A stretch of 64,000 bases of DNA from Nitratireductor aquibiodomus NL21 = JCM 21793. Lineage in GTDB: Bacteria > Pseudomonadota > Alphaproteobacteria > Rhizobiales > Rhizobiaceae. The position numbers were made by a program, and so were the translations under genes. The stretch spans positions 1 through 64,000 of the forward strand of contig NZ_BAMP01000011.1 of assembly GCF_000615975.1 (NCBI RefSeq), read 5' to 3'. Of this stretch, positions 50,180 through 60,819 are shown one piece after another. The notes beneath the pieces are model-generated. The model ran no database searches, was not told the DNA's origin, and saw nothing but the letters and a program-made list of their open reading frames with translations. Positions within the stretch are counted from its first letter, which is position 1. Every line of letters starts with the position of its first letter.

Positions 50180-51478
50180 TCAGGAATCGCTTTCGAGATA
50201 TTTGGCGATCTTTCGTCCCGCCGAGATAAAGCGGGACGGGTTGATGGCTGCGCCGGATCTGCGCACTTCATAATGAAGGTGCGGCCCTGTGGAGCGACCG
50301 CTGGAGCCTACCTTGCCCACCTTCGTGCCGACATCCACTTTGTCCCCGGTCTTTACGAGAATCTTGCTCATGTGAGCGTAGCGCGTCGTCAGGCCGTTTC
50401 CGTGGTCGATTTCCACCATGCGTCCATAGCCGCCGTTCCAGCCTGCCTTGACGACGGTTCCAGCGCCGGTCGCGTGGATTGGGGTGCCACGGCGGGCGCG
50501 AAAGTCGATTCCGGCGTGATGTGCCAGGCGACCGAGAAACGGATCCTTTCGTGCACCAAATCGGCTTGATATCGGTGCACCAGGTGTCGGGTTCGCCAGC
50601 GGGAGCCGCTTTGCCTTCGTCTTCACCTCGTTCAGATGGGACAGTGCTTCATCCAGTTCTCGTACCTGATCCTCAAAGACAAGGGCCGAGGTGGCAGCGA
50701 GAAGCGGACCACCAACGTTCTGCTCCCTGTCATCTTCAGGGATTGTCAGGCCAACATCTTCCAGGGTGCCGGCAATGGCGTCGGCAGTCTGATAGGCGTC
50801 TTCGGCGAGCAGCCTCACGCTGTCGATCTGCTCAGTTTCAATTGATTCCAGCGCGCGGTTGAGCTTCACAAACAGATAGTCCGCCTTGTCCGCTGCTGAC
50901 AGCGGTCCACTCTGCTGGGATGTCTGGGCGCGCAGCGGCCAGGGAACCGTGTCTCTGGCCGAAGGAGCAAACGAGGCGACAGCGATGCTTCCGGTTTTTG
51001 TCGGGTCAAGCAACTGGTCGGTTTCAGCCTTGATCTGGGGCCTGGGGGCGGGCACCGGCGCATTCTCGGGAAGCAGTTCTGCTCCGGCTCGATTGAGCAC
51101 CGGAGCGAGGCGGCTTTGCCGTTTGGTCAACTGGTCCTGTCGGGCAAGCAGTTCGCCAACCTTTTCCTGCATGAACTGCTGATCGAGGAGCTGCCGGCTT
51201 GTGACACGATCGAGCTGTGCACGCAGGGCGGAGATTCGATCCTCGTAAGCCTGCTGAAGGCGCGCCTGGCGGGCGACGGTCGCACCGATCAGATCGTCGC
51301 GGAGCACCAGATAGGAAGTGGCGAGAAGATAACCGATGGCAAGCGCTGCAACAGCTGAACCCGCCATTGCAGCAATCCAGGGCCGCACGGTGAAGTGCCG
51401 TATCTTGTCGCCCCGTGCGATGATGATCGTATGGGGCTCCTTGCGTTTACCAAAAACCGCGGATTGCTGTGGGCGCAT
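50180..51478 (-). CDS. M23 family metallopeptidase, membrane-anchored with coiled coil
   Basis: 432 residues. One membrane helix (~35-57), a coiled-coil region (~75-130), a proline-rich linker and a C-terminal peptidase_M23 domain with HHAGIDFRARRGTPI and the zinc-binding GPHLHYEVRR. Such proteins cut peptidoglycan cross-links or, when degenerate, activate other enzymes; the ligands here look intact. Rhizobial relatives include cell-division and polar-growth factors such as RgsM, but the sequence alone does not decide. Located after bcp on the same strand. Confidence 0.88.
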   Translation of the reverse strand: MRPQQSAVFGKRKEPHTIIIARGDKIRHFTVRPWIAAMAGSAVAALAIGYLLATSYLVLRDDLIGATVARQARLQQAYEDRISALRAQLDRVTSRQLLDQQFMQEKVGELLARQDQLTKRQSRLAPVLNRAGAELLPENAPVPAPRPQIKAETDQLLDPTKTGSIAVASFAPSARDTVPWPLRAQTSQQSGPLSAADKADYLFVKLNRALESIETEQIDSVRLLAEDAYQTADAIAGTLEDVGLTIPEDDREQNVGGPLLAATSALVFEDQVRELDEALSHLNEVKTKAKRLPLANPTPGAPISSRFGARKDPFLGRLAHHAGIDFRARRGTPIHATGAGTVVKAGWNGGYGRMVEIDHGNGLTTRYAHMSKILVKTGDKVDVGTKVGKVGSSGRSTGPHLHYEVRRSGAAINPSRFISAGRKIAKYLESDS

Positions 51479-51651
51479 CGAGAATCGAACTTATGTTCAA
51501 GGGACCAAATTCGATGCCGATTACACTTGATTAGGGTTAACAAAGCTTTTCGCGTGCCGCTGGATGCGTTGCCAAATGCACTTCGGCAGGCTCATTGCCA
51601 ACGGCTTTTGCGGGCTTTCGTCATAAAACGGGCGGGGATAGGGGTCTGCGC

Positions 51652-52134
51652 CTATTCATCGCGCTGTTTTAGCGCTTTGACGGCGTCCAGCACCGCCTGC
51701 GCATGGCCCGGCACCTTCACCTTGCGCCACGTCTCGGCGATGCGGCCGTCCGGGCCAATCAGGAAGGTGGAGCGCTCGACACCCATATATTTGCGTCCAT
51801 ACATGCTTTTCTCGACCCAAACGCCATAGGCCTGGAGCGTCTCTTTGTCCTGGTCGGACACAAGGCCAATTGTGAGAGCGTGCTTGTTCTTGAACTTGTC
51901 ATGGCTCTTGGGGCTATCGGGAGACATCCCGAGCAAAACCGTATCCAGAGCATCGAATTCGGGTTTAAGGGCGGTAAAATCGATTGCCTCGGCGGTACAG
52001 CCGCTCGTGTCGTCTTTCGGGTAAAAGAAGAGAACCACGGTCTTCCCGCGAAAATCCGACAGTCTGATTTCGCTGCCGCCGTCACCAGGCAATGAAAAAT
52101 CCGGAGCTTCGCTTCCTTTGACGGGTTCTGTCAT
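51652..52134 (-). CDS. bcp: Thiol peroxidase, Bcp/PrxQ type
   Basis: 160 residues. Peroxiredoxin with the peroxidatic Cys46 in DDTSGCTAEAIDF and FYPKDDT. The second cysteine found five residues later in E. coli Bcp is replaced by Ile here, so this is a one-Cys or alternative-resolving variant. Reduces hydrogen peroxide and organic peroxides with thioredoxin. Full length, ends KALKQRDE. 173 bases upstream of the M23 gene, same strand. Confidence 0.93.
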   Translation of the reverse strand: MTEPVKGSEAPDFSLPGDGGSEIRLSDFRGKTVVLFFYPKDDTSGCTAEAIDFTALKPEFDALDTVLLGMSPDSPKSHDKFKNKHALTIGLVSDQDKETLQAYGVWVEKSMYGRKYMGVERSTFLIGPDGRIAETWRKVKVPGHAQAVLDAVKALKQRDE

Positions 52135-52211
52135 TTTCTTTCCCCTGTTTGTGGATAGCCGATGGATGGGAGAGATATAATGATGTCGGTGGATTCGTCC
52201 ATGGCTGCTGA

Positions 52212-55200
52212 GTGTCGACGGGAACGGTTTTGGATCAGGAAGGTGCTCCTCACAGGAAGGTCAGGTTCAAGCGCGGCGAGATAGCGGCTCTGGAAACGTA
52301 TCCGTCTACCCATGACAGGGCTCGCCGGGTTTTGAGACGCTCGGTCATGTGGCTATGGCTAAGGCGGTGCATCGGCGGTCTTTTCGTCCTGATCGCGCTT
52401 CTCGTTTCCCTTGGCGTGGCCATTCAACTCCTCGGAACCGGCTCCTTCGGCCAGGATCGATTGCGTTCGGCTGCTCAAAAAGCCCTGACAGCACTTGCGG
52501 GGTTCGAAGTGGAGGCGACCATGGGGAGCCTCCGGATCGTTCTGAGTGATCGCAGTCTGATCGCGCTCGAAATTCGCGATGTTAATCTGACAAAGGCTGA
52601 AACCGGTGAAACGCTGATCGACGCGGACACGCTGCATTTCGGTTTCAGGCTGCTGCCTTTGCTCAGGGGCCAGGTGCAGGTGGGCAGCGCGGAGATCACC
52701 GGCGCTCGTGTGCAACTGGCCAGTCTCTCCTCGCGCCCTGAGGAGGTGGCTGCGGTCGCCCGCTGGAAAAAGCCTGTCGATCCCCGCGTTATCGAGAAGG
52801 ATGTCTTCGATGGCCTGCGACGCGTCTACGCGCTGACCGAACGTACGGGAACGCGCTATCTTCGTCTGCGCGACGTGGTGGTCGTTGTGGATGAGATCAC
52901 CCAGCGCAGCCTCGCCATCGACGTCAATGCGTCGATGGCACCTTCCGGCAAACTGGACTTCAAGAGCAGTGTCACCTTCGATGACCGCGACATCGAACTG
53001 TCGGGAAGCGCTTTGCGGCCCGTGCGTGAGGGGCCGATCAAATCGCTCGATATCGAGATCGCCGCGCCAAAGCCGTCGCTTCTGGAAGCCGCGCGCACGG
53101 TTTCGGGGCAGACGCGGCGCACCGGTGGACTTCTCGAAGCGGTGCGCATTTCACTCAGCGGCGGGGAGACCGAAAGCGGCAACGGAAGGCTGCAATTTGA
53201 ACTGGCTCTGGAGGAGGCGCCCTTCGATCTTGGCGAAGACGGTGTATTGACAGCGACAGGGCGCATTCGCGCCGCGGTTGAACAAGACGCGGGTGCAATT
53301 GCCATCAACCGGGCAAGCCTGATTGTCGGCCGCTCGGCTTTCGACTTCACCGGCCGGATTGTTCCGGTAGAAATCCCGGGTGCGGGGAGTGCGGTCTACC
53401 GTTTCGAACTTGTCAGCGGCAAATCGACGATCGCTCCGATCGATTCTCCCGAAGCCGCCGTTCCGTTCGTTGCCGGGGCTTCGGGCCGCATCGACACGGG
53501 AAGCGGCCGGATCATCGGCGATACGATCCGCATAGCCACAACGTCGGGCGTGATCACTGCAAGCGCTGCGGTGACGCTTGCGGCGGGCAAGACGCCGGGC
53601 CTTTCGCTCGCCGTTTACACCAAGGGCATGCCCACGCATGAGGTGAAGCAGTTCTGGCCGTGGTTTGCTGCTTCCGGTGCGCGGGAATGGGTGCTGGAAA
53701 ACCTGTTCGGCGGGCGGGTTGTTGAAGGCAATCTGCGCCTGCGGGTTCCACCGGGGCGTTTCGGCAATGGCAAGCCACTGGACAATGAAGAAGTCAGCGG
53801 AGCCTTCGAGGTTGCAGATGCACGGTTCGACATCGCCGGCCGGATTCCGCCGGTGCGTGATGCCGTCGGCCGTATCGCCTTTCAGGGGGCCGATATCGAC
53901 ATCGGTATCGAAGCAGGGACGGTGTTCATGCCGAGCGGGCGCAAGGTTGCGGCGAGCAACGGATCGCTCAGGGTTCGCAATGCACATGTCAAACCACGCA
54001 TAGGCAAGCTGGAGATCGACGTCGCCGGAAAGGCGCCGGCGATTATCGAACTCGCTTCCTATGAGCCGATCGACGTTTCCGACAGGATCGATCTTGCTCC
54101 GCAGGATGTGACAGGAGATGTCACAGGGCATGTGAAGGCGGACATTCCTTTGAGCGACGGAATACCGCGCGAGGATCTCGGCTGGCAGGCGACGCTCGAA
54201 TACGAGAATCTCTCGATCTCAAAACCCTTTGACGGCCAGATGGTTGCCGATGCCAGCGGTGTCCTGATGGTAGAGCCGGGAAGGGCGGACATATCCGCCT
54301 CCGCAACCCTCAACGGCATTCCGGCACGGCTCGAACTCGTGGAGCCTTTCGGTGAGTCTGGAGTGGAGCGGTCGCGCAGGATTCAACTGACGCTGGACGA
54401 CAAGCTGCGAAACAAAGTCGTTCCGGGGCTCGACGAGATTCTCTCTGGTCCGATGACAGTCGACTATTCCGAGCTTGACGACGGCCGCAAGGCGCTGACC
54501 GTCCAGCTCGACAAGGCGCGTCTGACGCTGCCATGGATCAACTGGAGCAAGGGCGCGGGGATTCCGGCGACGGCGTCGTTTGTTCTCGATGAAAAGCCGT
54601 CCTCGATGGCACTGACGGATTTCAGGCTCTCCGGTGAAACATTTTCGGCCGCAGGGCATCTCTCCATCGCCGGTGGGAGTCTCTCCAGCGCACGTTTTGA
54701 AAGAGCGCGACTTAACCGCGGCGACGACTTCTCGGTTTCGGTCGATCGTTCGGAGAGGAATTACAGGGTGACCGTTCGCGGTGCAGCGCTGGATGGCCGA
54801 TCTTTGATCAAGCACTATCTCGGGGCGGAACAGAGGGGCGCGGGAGGCGGCGCGTCCGAAGCTGACAGCGCGAATGTGAACCTGGATGCGAAGCTTGCGC
54901 GTGTGTCCGGCTTCGGCGGGGCAGTGTTGCGGGACGTTTCCCTGAAGTATGCATCGTCGCAGCGTGGACCGGGCCGTCTTGATCTGACTGCAAAAACGAC
55001 GGCGGGCGGCGCCGTGACGCTGGCGCGGGACGCAAGCGGGATCGTTGCCAATTCCTCCGATGCCGGCGCGGTCATGCGGTTTGTCGATTTCTACGAGAAT
55101 ATGGAAGGGGGGCAGATGGCCCTCTCGTTGAGCGAGGGGAATGGCGGGGTTCTGAGCGGCCGCGTCTCAGCCCAGAACTTCTTCATTGTCGACGAGCCCC

Positions 55201-55601
55201 GTCTCCGCTCGCTGGTGTCGGCAACCGAAAACAATGGCGAGGTGGATGCCAACAGGATCAGCTTCGAGCGCGGCTATGCGACGGTGCTCAAAGGCCCGGG
55301 CCGTCTCGAACTGAAGGATGGCGTGCTGCGTGGGCCATTGATCGGCACCACGTTTCAGGGAACCCTGTTTGACGCAGACGACAACATCGCGATCACTGGG
55401 ACTTTCATGCCGCTTTACGGCCTGAACCGGATCTTTGGTGAGATTCCCGTGTTTGGCGGGCTTCTCGGGAATGGACGCGACCGCGGTTTGATCGGAATAA
55501 CCTACCGCCTCTACGGCAAGCTGGCTGAGCCACAGATGGAGGTGAATCCCATCTCGGCCATCGCTCCCGGTATTTTCCGGCAGATTTTCGAGTTTCGATA
55601 A
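52212..55601 (+). CDS. YhdP/AsmA-like giant membrane-anchored protein
   Basis: 1,129 residues. Basic N-terminus with one membrane helix at ~52-75 (GGLFVLIALLVSLGVAIQLLG), then a very long beta-rich periplasmic portion with DUF3971 and AsmA-like repeats (residues ~90-1100), ending in FMPLYGLNRIFGEIPVFGGLLGNGRDRGLIGITYRLYGKLAEPQMEVNPISAIAPG. YhdP-type proteins bridge the membranes and are thought to carry phospholipids to the outer membrane. The start is GTG 52212. Convergent with tyrS. Confidence 0.9.
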   Translation: MSTGTVLDQEGAPHRKVRFKRGEIAALETYPSTHDRARRVLRRSVMWLWLRRCIGGLFVLIALLVSLGVAIQLLGTGSFGQDRLRSAAQKALTALAGFEVEATMGSLRIVLSDRSLIALEIRDVNLTKAETGETLIDADTLHFGFRLLPLLRGQVQVGSAEITGARVQLASLSSRPEEVAAVARWKKPVDPRVIEKDVFDGLRRVYALTERTGTRYLRLRDVVVVVDEITQRSLAIDVNASMAPSGKLDFKSSVTFDDRDIELSGSALRPVREGPIKSLDIEIAAPKPSLLEAARTVSGQTRRTGGLLEAVRISLSGGETESGNGRLQFELALEEAPFDLGEDGVLTATGRIRAAVEQDAGAIAINRASLIVGRSAFDFTGRIVPVEIPGAGSAVYRFELVSGKSTIAPIDSPEAAVPFVAGASGRIDTGSGRIIGDTIRIATTSGVITASAAVTLAAGKTPGLSLAVYTKGMPTHEVKQFWPWFAASGAREWVLENLFGGRVVEGNLRLRVPPGRFGNGKPLDNEEVSGAFEVADARFDIAGRIPPVRDAVGRIAFQGADIDIGIEAGTVFMPSGRKVAASNGSLRVRNAHVKPRIGKLEIDVAGKAPAIIELASYEPIDVSDRIDLAPQDVTGDVTGHVKADIPLSDGIPREDLGWQATLEYENLSISKPFDGQMVADASGVLMVEPGRADISASATLNGIPARLELVEPFGESGVERSRRIQLTLDDKLRNKVVPGLDEILSGPMTVDYSELDDGRKALTVQLDKARLTLPWINWSKGAGIPATASFVLDEKPSSMALTDFRLSGETFSAAGHLSIAGGSLSSARFERARLNRGDDFSVSVDRSERNYRVTVRGAALDGRSLIKHYLGAEQRGAGGGASEADSANVNLDAKLARVSGFGGAVLRDVSLKYASSQRGPGRLDLTAKTTAGGAVTLARDASGIVANSSDAGAVMRFVDFYENMEGGQMALSLSEGNGGVLSGRVSAQNFFIVDEPRLRSLVSATENNGEVDANRISFERGYATVLKGPGRLELKDGVLRGPLIGTTFQGTLFDADDNIAITGTFMPLYGLNRIFGEIPVFGGLLGNGRDRGLIGITYRLYGKLAEPQMEVNPISAIAPGIFRQIFEFR

Positions 55602-55630
55602 AAAAGCGTGCGCCCGACCGGACACACGCT
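55599..55630 (-). terminator. Terminator of tyrS
   Basis: Minus-strand stem AGCGTGTGTCC / GGGCGCACGCT with two G-U pairs, loop GGTC, followed by TTTTTTATC. It sits between the convergent YhdP and tyrS genes. Confidence 0.75.
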
Positions 55631-55658
55631 CATCATTCAGATGCGATTGTTCCGCAGC

Positions 55659-56912
55659 TCAGACCGGGCGCAGAAGCACGTGCTTCTTCTTGCCGAGCGA
55701 GAGTTTTACGACGCCTTCTTCGGTGAGGTTGTCGAGGGTCACGGCCTGCCGGTCATCGCTGACGGGCTGGTCGTTGAGGCGCACCGCGCCACCCTTCACA
55801 TGCCGTCGCGCCTCGCCATTGGAGGCGGCAAGGCCTGCGGTCACGAAAAGTGACAGAACGCCGACGCCTTCCTCGAGCGCCGAGCGCTCCACTTCGATGG
55901 TCGGCAGCGTCTGCGCCAGTGCACCTTCCTCAAAAGTCTTGCGCGCTGTCTCGGCAGCCTCATCTGCCGCATCGCGGCCATGCAGCATTGCCGTCACTTC
56001 GGTGGCGAGAACTTTCTTCGCCTCGTTGAGCTCGGCTCCCTGCAGTGCCGCAAGGCGCGCGACCTCATCGAGCGGCATCGTCGTGTAGAGCTTGAGGAAC
56101 CGCTCGACATCTGCATCCTCGGTGTTGCGCCAGTACTGCCAGAAATCGTAGGCGCCGAGCATGTCCGGGTTGAGCCACACAGCGCCGTCGGCGCTCTTGC
56201 CCATCTTCGCGCCCGACGAGGTGGTCAGAAGCGGCGAGGTGAGGGCGTAGAGCTGCGGCGTGCCCATGCGGTGGCCGAGATCGATGCCGTTGACGATGTT
56301 GCCCCACTGGTCGGAACCACCCATCTGCAGACGGCAGCCAAGACGCCTGTTCAGTTCGACATAATCATAGGCCTGGAGGATCATGTAGTTGAATTCCAGG
56401 AACGACAGAGACTGCTCGCGGTCGAGGCGCAGCTTTACCGAATCGAACGACAGCATGCGGTTGACCGAGAAGTGGCGACCCACATCGCGCAGGAATTCCA
56501 GGTAGTTTATGCCCAGAAGCCAGTCGGCATTGTTGACCATCAGGGCGTCCTGCGGGCCGTCGCCGAAGGTCAGGTAGTTGGCGAACACCTTCTTGATGCC
56601 GGCGATGTTCTCGGCAATCGTTTCCGGCGTCATCAGCTTGCGCGCTTCGTCCTTGAACGAGGGATCGCCGATCATGCCGGTGCCACCACCCATCAAGGCG
56701 ACCGGACGGTGGCCGGTCTTCTGCATCCAGTGCAGCATCATGATCTGGATCAGACCGCCGGCATGCAGGCTCGGTGCGGTCGGATCAAAGCCGATATAGG
56801 CCGTGACCGTCTCGTTCCGGAACAGTTCATCGAGACCAGCGTCGTCGGAGGTCTGGTGAATGAACCCGCGTTCGCTGAGCGTGCGCAGGAAGTCGGATTT
56901 GAAGGCGGTCAT
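55659..56912 (-). CDS. tyrS: Tyrosyl-tRNA synthetase
   Basis: 417 residues. Class I synthetase charging tRNA(Tyr). HIGH-like signature [10 protein letters not shown], Tyr-binding [33 protein letters not shown]-like GAKMGKS, and a C-terminal S4 RNA-binding domain (residues ~350-415, [33 protein letters not shown]). ATG 56912. An inverted repeat GCGGATGCG/CGCATCCGC lies ahead of it at 56937-56965 in the intercistronic space. Confidence 0.97.
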   Translation of the reverse strand: MTAFKSDFLRTLSERGFIHQTSDDAGLDELFRNETVTAYIGFDPTAPSLHAGGLIQIMMLHWMQKTGHRPVALMGGGTGMIGDPSFKDEARKLMTPETIAENIAGIKKVFANYLTFGDGPQDALMVNNADWLLGINYLEFLRDVGRHFSVNRMLSFDSVKLRLDREQSLSFLEFNYMILQAYDYVELNRRLGCRLQMGGSDQWGNIVNGIDLGHRMGTPQLYALTSPLLTTSSGAKMGKSADGAVWLNPDMLGAYDFWQYWRNTEDADVERFLKLYTTMPLDEVARLAALQGAELNEAKKVLATEVTAMLHGRDAADEAAETARKTFEEGALAQTLPTIEVERSALEEGVGVLSLFVTAGLAASNGEARRHVKGGAVRLNDQPVSDDRQAVTLDNLTEEGVVKLSLGKKKHVLLRPV

Positions 56913-56973
56913 GATCTTTCAGGCTCTTTGATTTTGGCGGATGCGACGCAGCATGACGCATCCGCGCGACGGT

Positions 56974-57648
56974 CTATTTCAGGCGTTTCGGGCGGGGTTC
57001 GGAAAGCTCGCCACGCAGACGGCGGTCCAGATAGTCCGAGCACTCCCCGATCAGTTCGTCGATGCGATCGGTATAGAAGTGGTTCACGCCGGGCATGGTT
57101 TTCTGGGTAATCGTAATGCCCTTCTGTGACTGCAGCTTGTCAACGAGGCCCTGAACGTCGGCGGGCGGTGCAACCTTGTCGGCATCCCCATGAATGATCA
57201 GACCGGATGACGGGCAGGGGGCCAGGAAGGAGAAGTCGTAGAGATTCGGCTGTGGCGATATGGACATGAACCCCTCGATCTCCGGGCGACGCATCAGAAG
57301 CTGCATGCCGATCCATGCACCGAAGGAGTACCCGGCGATCCAGCAGTTCTTCGAATCGGGATGCAGCGACTGCACCCAGTCGAGCGCTGCAGCCGCATCC
57401 GACAGCTCGCCGGTGCCGTGATCGAAGGCGCCCTGGCTTCGGCCGATGCCTCGGAAGTTGAAGCGCAGCGTGGTGAAGCCCCGGCTCTGGAACATGTAGA
57501 AGAGATCGTAGACGATCTTGTTGTTCATCGTGCCGCCGAAATGCGGATGTGGATGGAGGATGAGCGCGATTGGAGCGTTCTTTTCCTTCGACGGCTGATA
57601 CCGTCCTTCCAGACGTCCGGCAGGCCCGGCAAAAATGACCTCAGGCAT
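56974..57648 (-). CDS. Alpha/beta hydrolase, YsgA/AXE1-like short serine hydrolase
   Basis: 224 residues. Catalytic triad pattern: nucleophile GYSFG, acid in HGDADKV and His in GVNHFYTD; IALILHPHPHFGGTMNN carries the oxyanion strand. The family of short hydrolases with HPHP and FRGIGRSQG is common in alphaproteobacteria and of unknown substrate. It precedes tyrS on the same strand, 60 bases away, with a hairpin between. Confidence 0.88.
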   Translation of the reverse strand: MPEVIFAGPAGRLEGRYQPSKEKNAPIALILHPHPHFGGTMNNKIVYDLFYMFQSRGFTTLRFNFRGIGRSQGAFDHGTGELSDAAAALDWVQSLHPDSKNCWIAGYSFGAWIGMQLLMRRPEIEGFMSISPQPNLYDFSFLAPCPSSGLIIHGDADKVAPPADVQGLVDKLQSQKGITITQKTMPGVNHFYTDRIDELIGECSDYLDRRLRGELSEPRPKRLK

Positions 57649-57710
57649 GAGTACTCCACATTGGGCATCGCAGCATATCGAGTTACAAAGGGAACGATGT
57701 TCCTTAACCC

Positions 57711-57738
57711 TTGACGCGACGCCGACGCCTCCATAGAA
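57711..57738 (+). promoter_or_regulatory. Promoter-like pair before the suf operon
   Basis: TTGACG at 57711-57716 and ATAGAA at 57733-57738 with 16 bases between, matching alphaproteobacterial housekeeping promoters loosely (CTTGAC .. CTATAT). It lies directly before the Irr-box candidate. Confidence 0.5.
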
Positions 57739-57743
57739 GCTAG

Positions 57744-57760
57744 TTTAGAATTGTTCAAAA
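57744..57760 (+). promoter_or_regulatory. Irr-box (ICE) candidate at the suf operon
   Basis: TTTAGAA TTG TTCAAAA, one base from the palindrome consensus TTTAGAA-N3-TTCTAAA that I recall for Irr in rhizobia. Position immediately downstream of a promoter-like pair fits repression by haem-free Irr when iron is scarce. Confidence 0.7.
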
Positions 57761-57785
57761 ATGATGATGCGCAAGCGATCATCAT
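57761..57785 (+). promoter_or_regulatory. Inverted repeat next to the ICE candidate
   Basis: ATGATGAT GCGCAAGCG ATCATCAT: perfect 8-bp arms around 9 bases, with an inner CGC/GCG pairing. It could be a second regulator site or an RNA hairpin in the leader of the suf mRNA. Confidence 0.45.
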
Positions 57786-57909
57786 GTCGGCAAGCCGGGT
57801 AAATAGGACGGCTCGCCCTGAAAGTTCAAGGAAATTACGTCACTGCGGCCAAGTTTGGCCTGGAAGGCGTGAAGCAGACAGCGGATTCGCGGAGAAAAGC
57901 GGAAGGTCT

Positions 57910-59085
57910 ATGTCGGCAACCCGGGCATATCTCGACTTCAATGCCAGTGCGCCGCTTCTCGAGCGGGCACGGGTGGCGATGCTTGACGCGCTGTCGATGC
58001 CGGCGAATCCCTCGTCGGTTCATACCGAAGGGCGGGAAGCCCGTCGCGTGCTGGAAGACGCACGCAGGCACGTTGCCCGACTGGCTGGCGCGCGTCCCGA
58101 GCATGTGATCTTTACGTCCGGCGCAACCGAGGCTGCGGCAATGCTGCTCACCCCGCGCTGGAAAATGGGGCGGTCACCGCTCGGGTTCTCGGCACTTTAT
58201 GTGAGTGCTTCTGACCATCCGTGCGTTTTGAAGGGCGGGCGCTTTTCTCCAAGCCAGATCAAGACGATACCGGTGCGGCCTGACGGTTTGGTCGACCTTG
58301 TGGAGCTGGAAACCCTGCTCGCGGCGCATGACAACAATGCCGGTCTCCCGCTGGTTGCCGTGCACGTGGTCAACAATGAAACCGGCATTGTTCAGCCGGT
58401 AGAGGACATTGGCCGACTGGCCAAGGCCCACGGTGCTACCACCGTGTTTGATGCCGTGCAGGCTGCAGGGCGTATTCCTGTATATATTTCATCGGGTTAC
58501 GCTGACTACATCATTCTTTCTTCGCACAAAATCGGCGGGCCCAAGGGGGCTGGCGCCGTGGTTGGAAGTGCGGACCTGATGATGCCGGAGCCGCTGATTC
58601 ACGGCGGCGGCCAGGAAAAGGGGCATCGCGGGGGCACTGAAAATCTCGCTGCCATTGCCGGTTTTGGCGCTGCTGCTGCCGAGGCATTTGAAGGGCTGGG
58701 CCGCATTGCGGCGCTTTCCACCATGCGGGACCGATTCGAGGCCGCTATTCTGAAGCATGTGTCGGATGCCGTGATCCATGGCCGCGACGTGCAGCGGGTC
58801 GCTAACACGAGCTTCTTTTCCATTCCCGGCATGAAGGCGGAAACTGCCCAGATCGCGTTCGATCTCGGCGGCGTTGCGCTGTCAGCGGGCTCTGCCTGTT
58901 CCTCCGGCCGGGTCGGTCCCAGCCATGTGCTGCAGGCTATGGGACAGGGCGACGAAGCAAGTGCATTGCGGGTTTCCATCGGACACGCGACGACCGAACA
59001 GGATCTGGTGCTGTTCGACGTGGCTCTGGCCGGTATTGCGAAGCGGCGAAAGAATGCCGCGGGAACCGGGATTCAGGCTGCGTAG
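57910..59085 (+). CDS. Cysteine desulfurase, NifS/IscS type
   Basis: 391 residues. Supplies sulphur from cysteine through a PLP enzyme: aspartate-aminotransferase fold with FTSGATEAAAML, Lys in LSSHKIGGPKG, SIGH and the mobile catalytic Cys in SAGSACSSGRVGPSHVL. It is not SufS (a second, distinct enzyme later in the operon), so the operon has two desulfurases, as usual for rhizobial suf. ATG 57910 has GGAAGG ahead; the frame's earlier codons lack family similarity. sufB follows after 183 bases. Confidence 0.93.
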   Translation: MSATRAYLDFNASAPLLERARVAMLDALSMPANPSSVHTEGREARRVLEDARRHVARLAGARPEHVIFTSGATEAAAMLLTPRWKMGRSPLGFSALYVSASDHPCVLKGGRFSPSQIKTIPVRPDGLVDLVELETLLAAHDNNAGLPLVAVHVVNNETGIVQPVEDIGRLAKAHGATTVFDAVQAAGRIPVYISSGYADYIILSSHKIGGPKGAGAVVGSADLMMPEPLIHGGGQEKGHRGGTENLAAIAGFGAAAAEAFEGLGRIAALSTMRDRFEAAILKHVSDAVIHGRDVQRVANTSFFSIPGMKAETAQIAFDLGGVALSAGSACSSGRVGPSHVLQAMGQGDEASALRVSIGHATTEQDLVLFDVALAGIAKRRKNAAGTGIQAA

Positions 59086-59138
59086 CGTGGTCGAAAGGAA
59101 AAAATCGATGGTGAAGAGAGTAAAAATGGAGAAAAAGA

Positions 59139-59155
59139 CACATATTTAATATGTG
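59139..59155 (+). promoter_or_regulatory. Perfect inverted repeat before sufB
   Basis: CACATAT TTA ATATGTG, 7-bp arms and 3-base centre, in an AT-rich patch 114 bases before the sufB start. No known motif of iron or cluster regulators is recognised with certainty. Confidence 0.45.
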
Positions 59156-59268
59156 ACCGGATGAAACGTCCGCTCCGAAGCACTACATCCGGTTTGCAAC
59201 AAGGCAATCAGGGTGTGCACAATTTGAAGACGGCCGGGCCTTGACCCCGGCATGGATGGAGAACGCAT

Positions 59269-60792
<1,524 letters not shown>

Positions 60793-60819
60793 GGCCGGCG
60801 CATTTGTTTGGAAAAAATC

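Noticed and set aside
53151-54131. Long minus-strand frame inside the YhdP-like gene
   Set aside because: It is fully contained in a recognised gene on the other strand and shows no family sequence.
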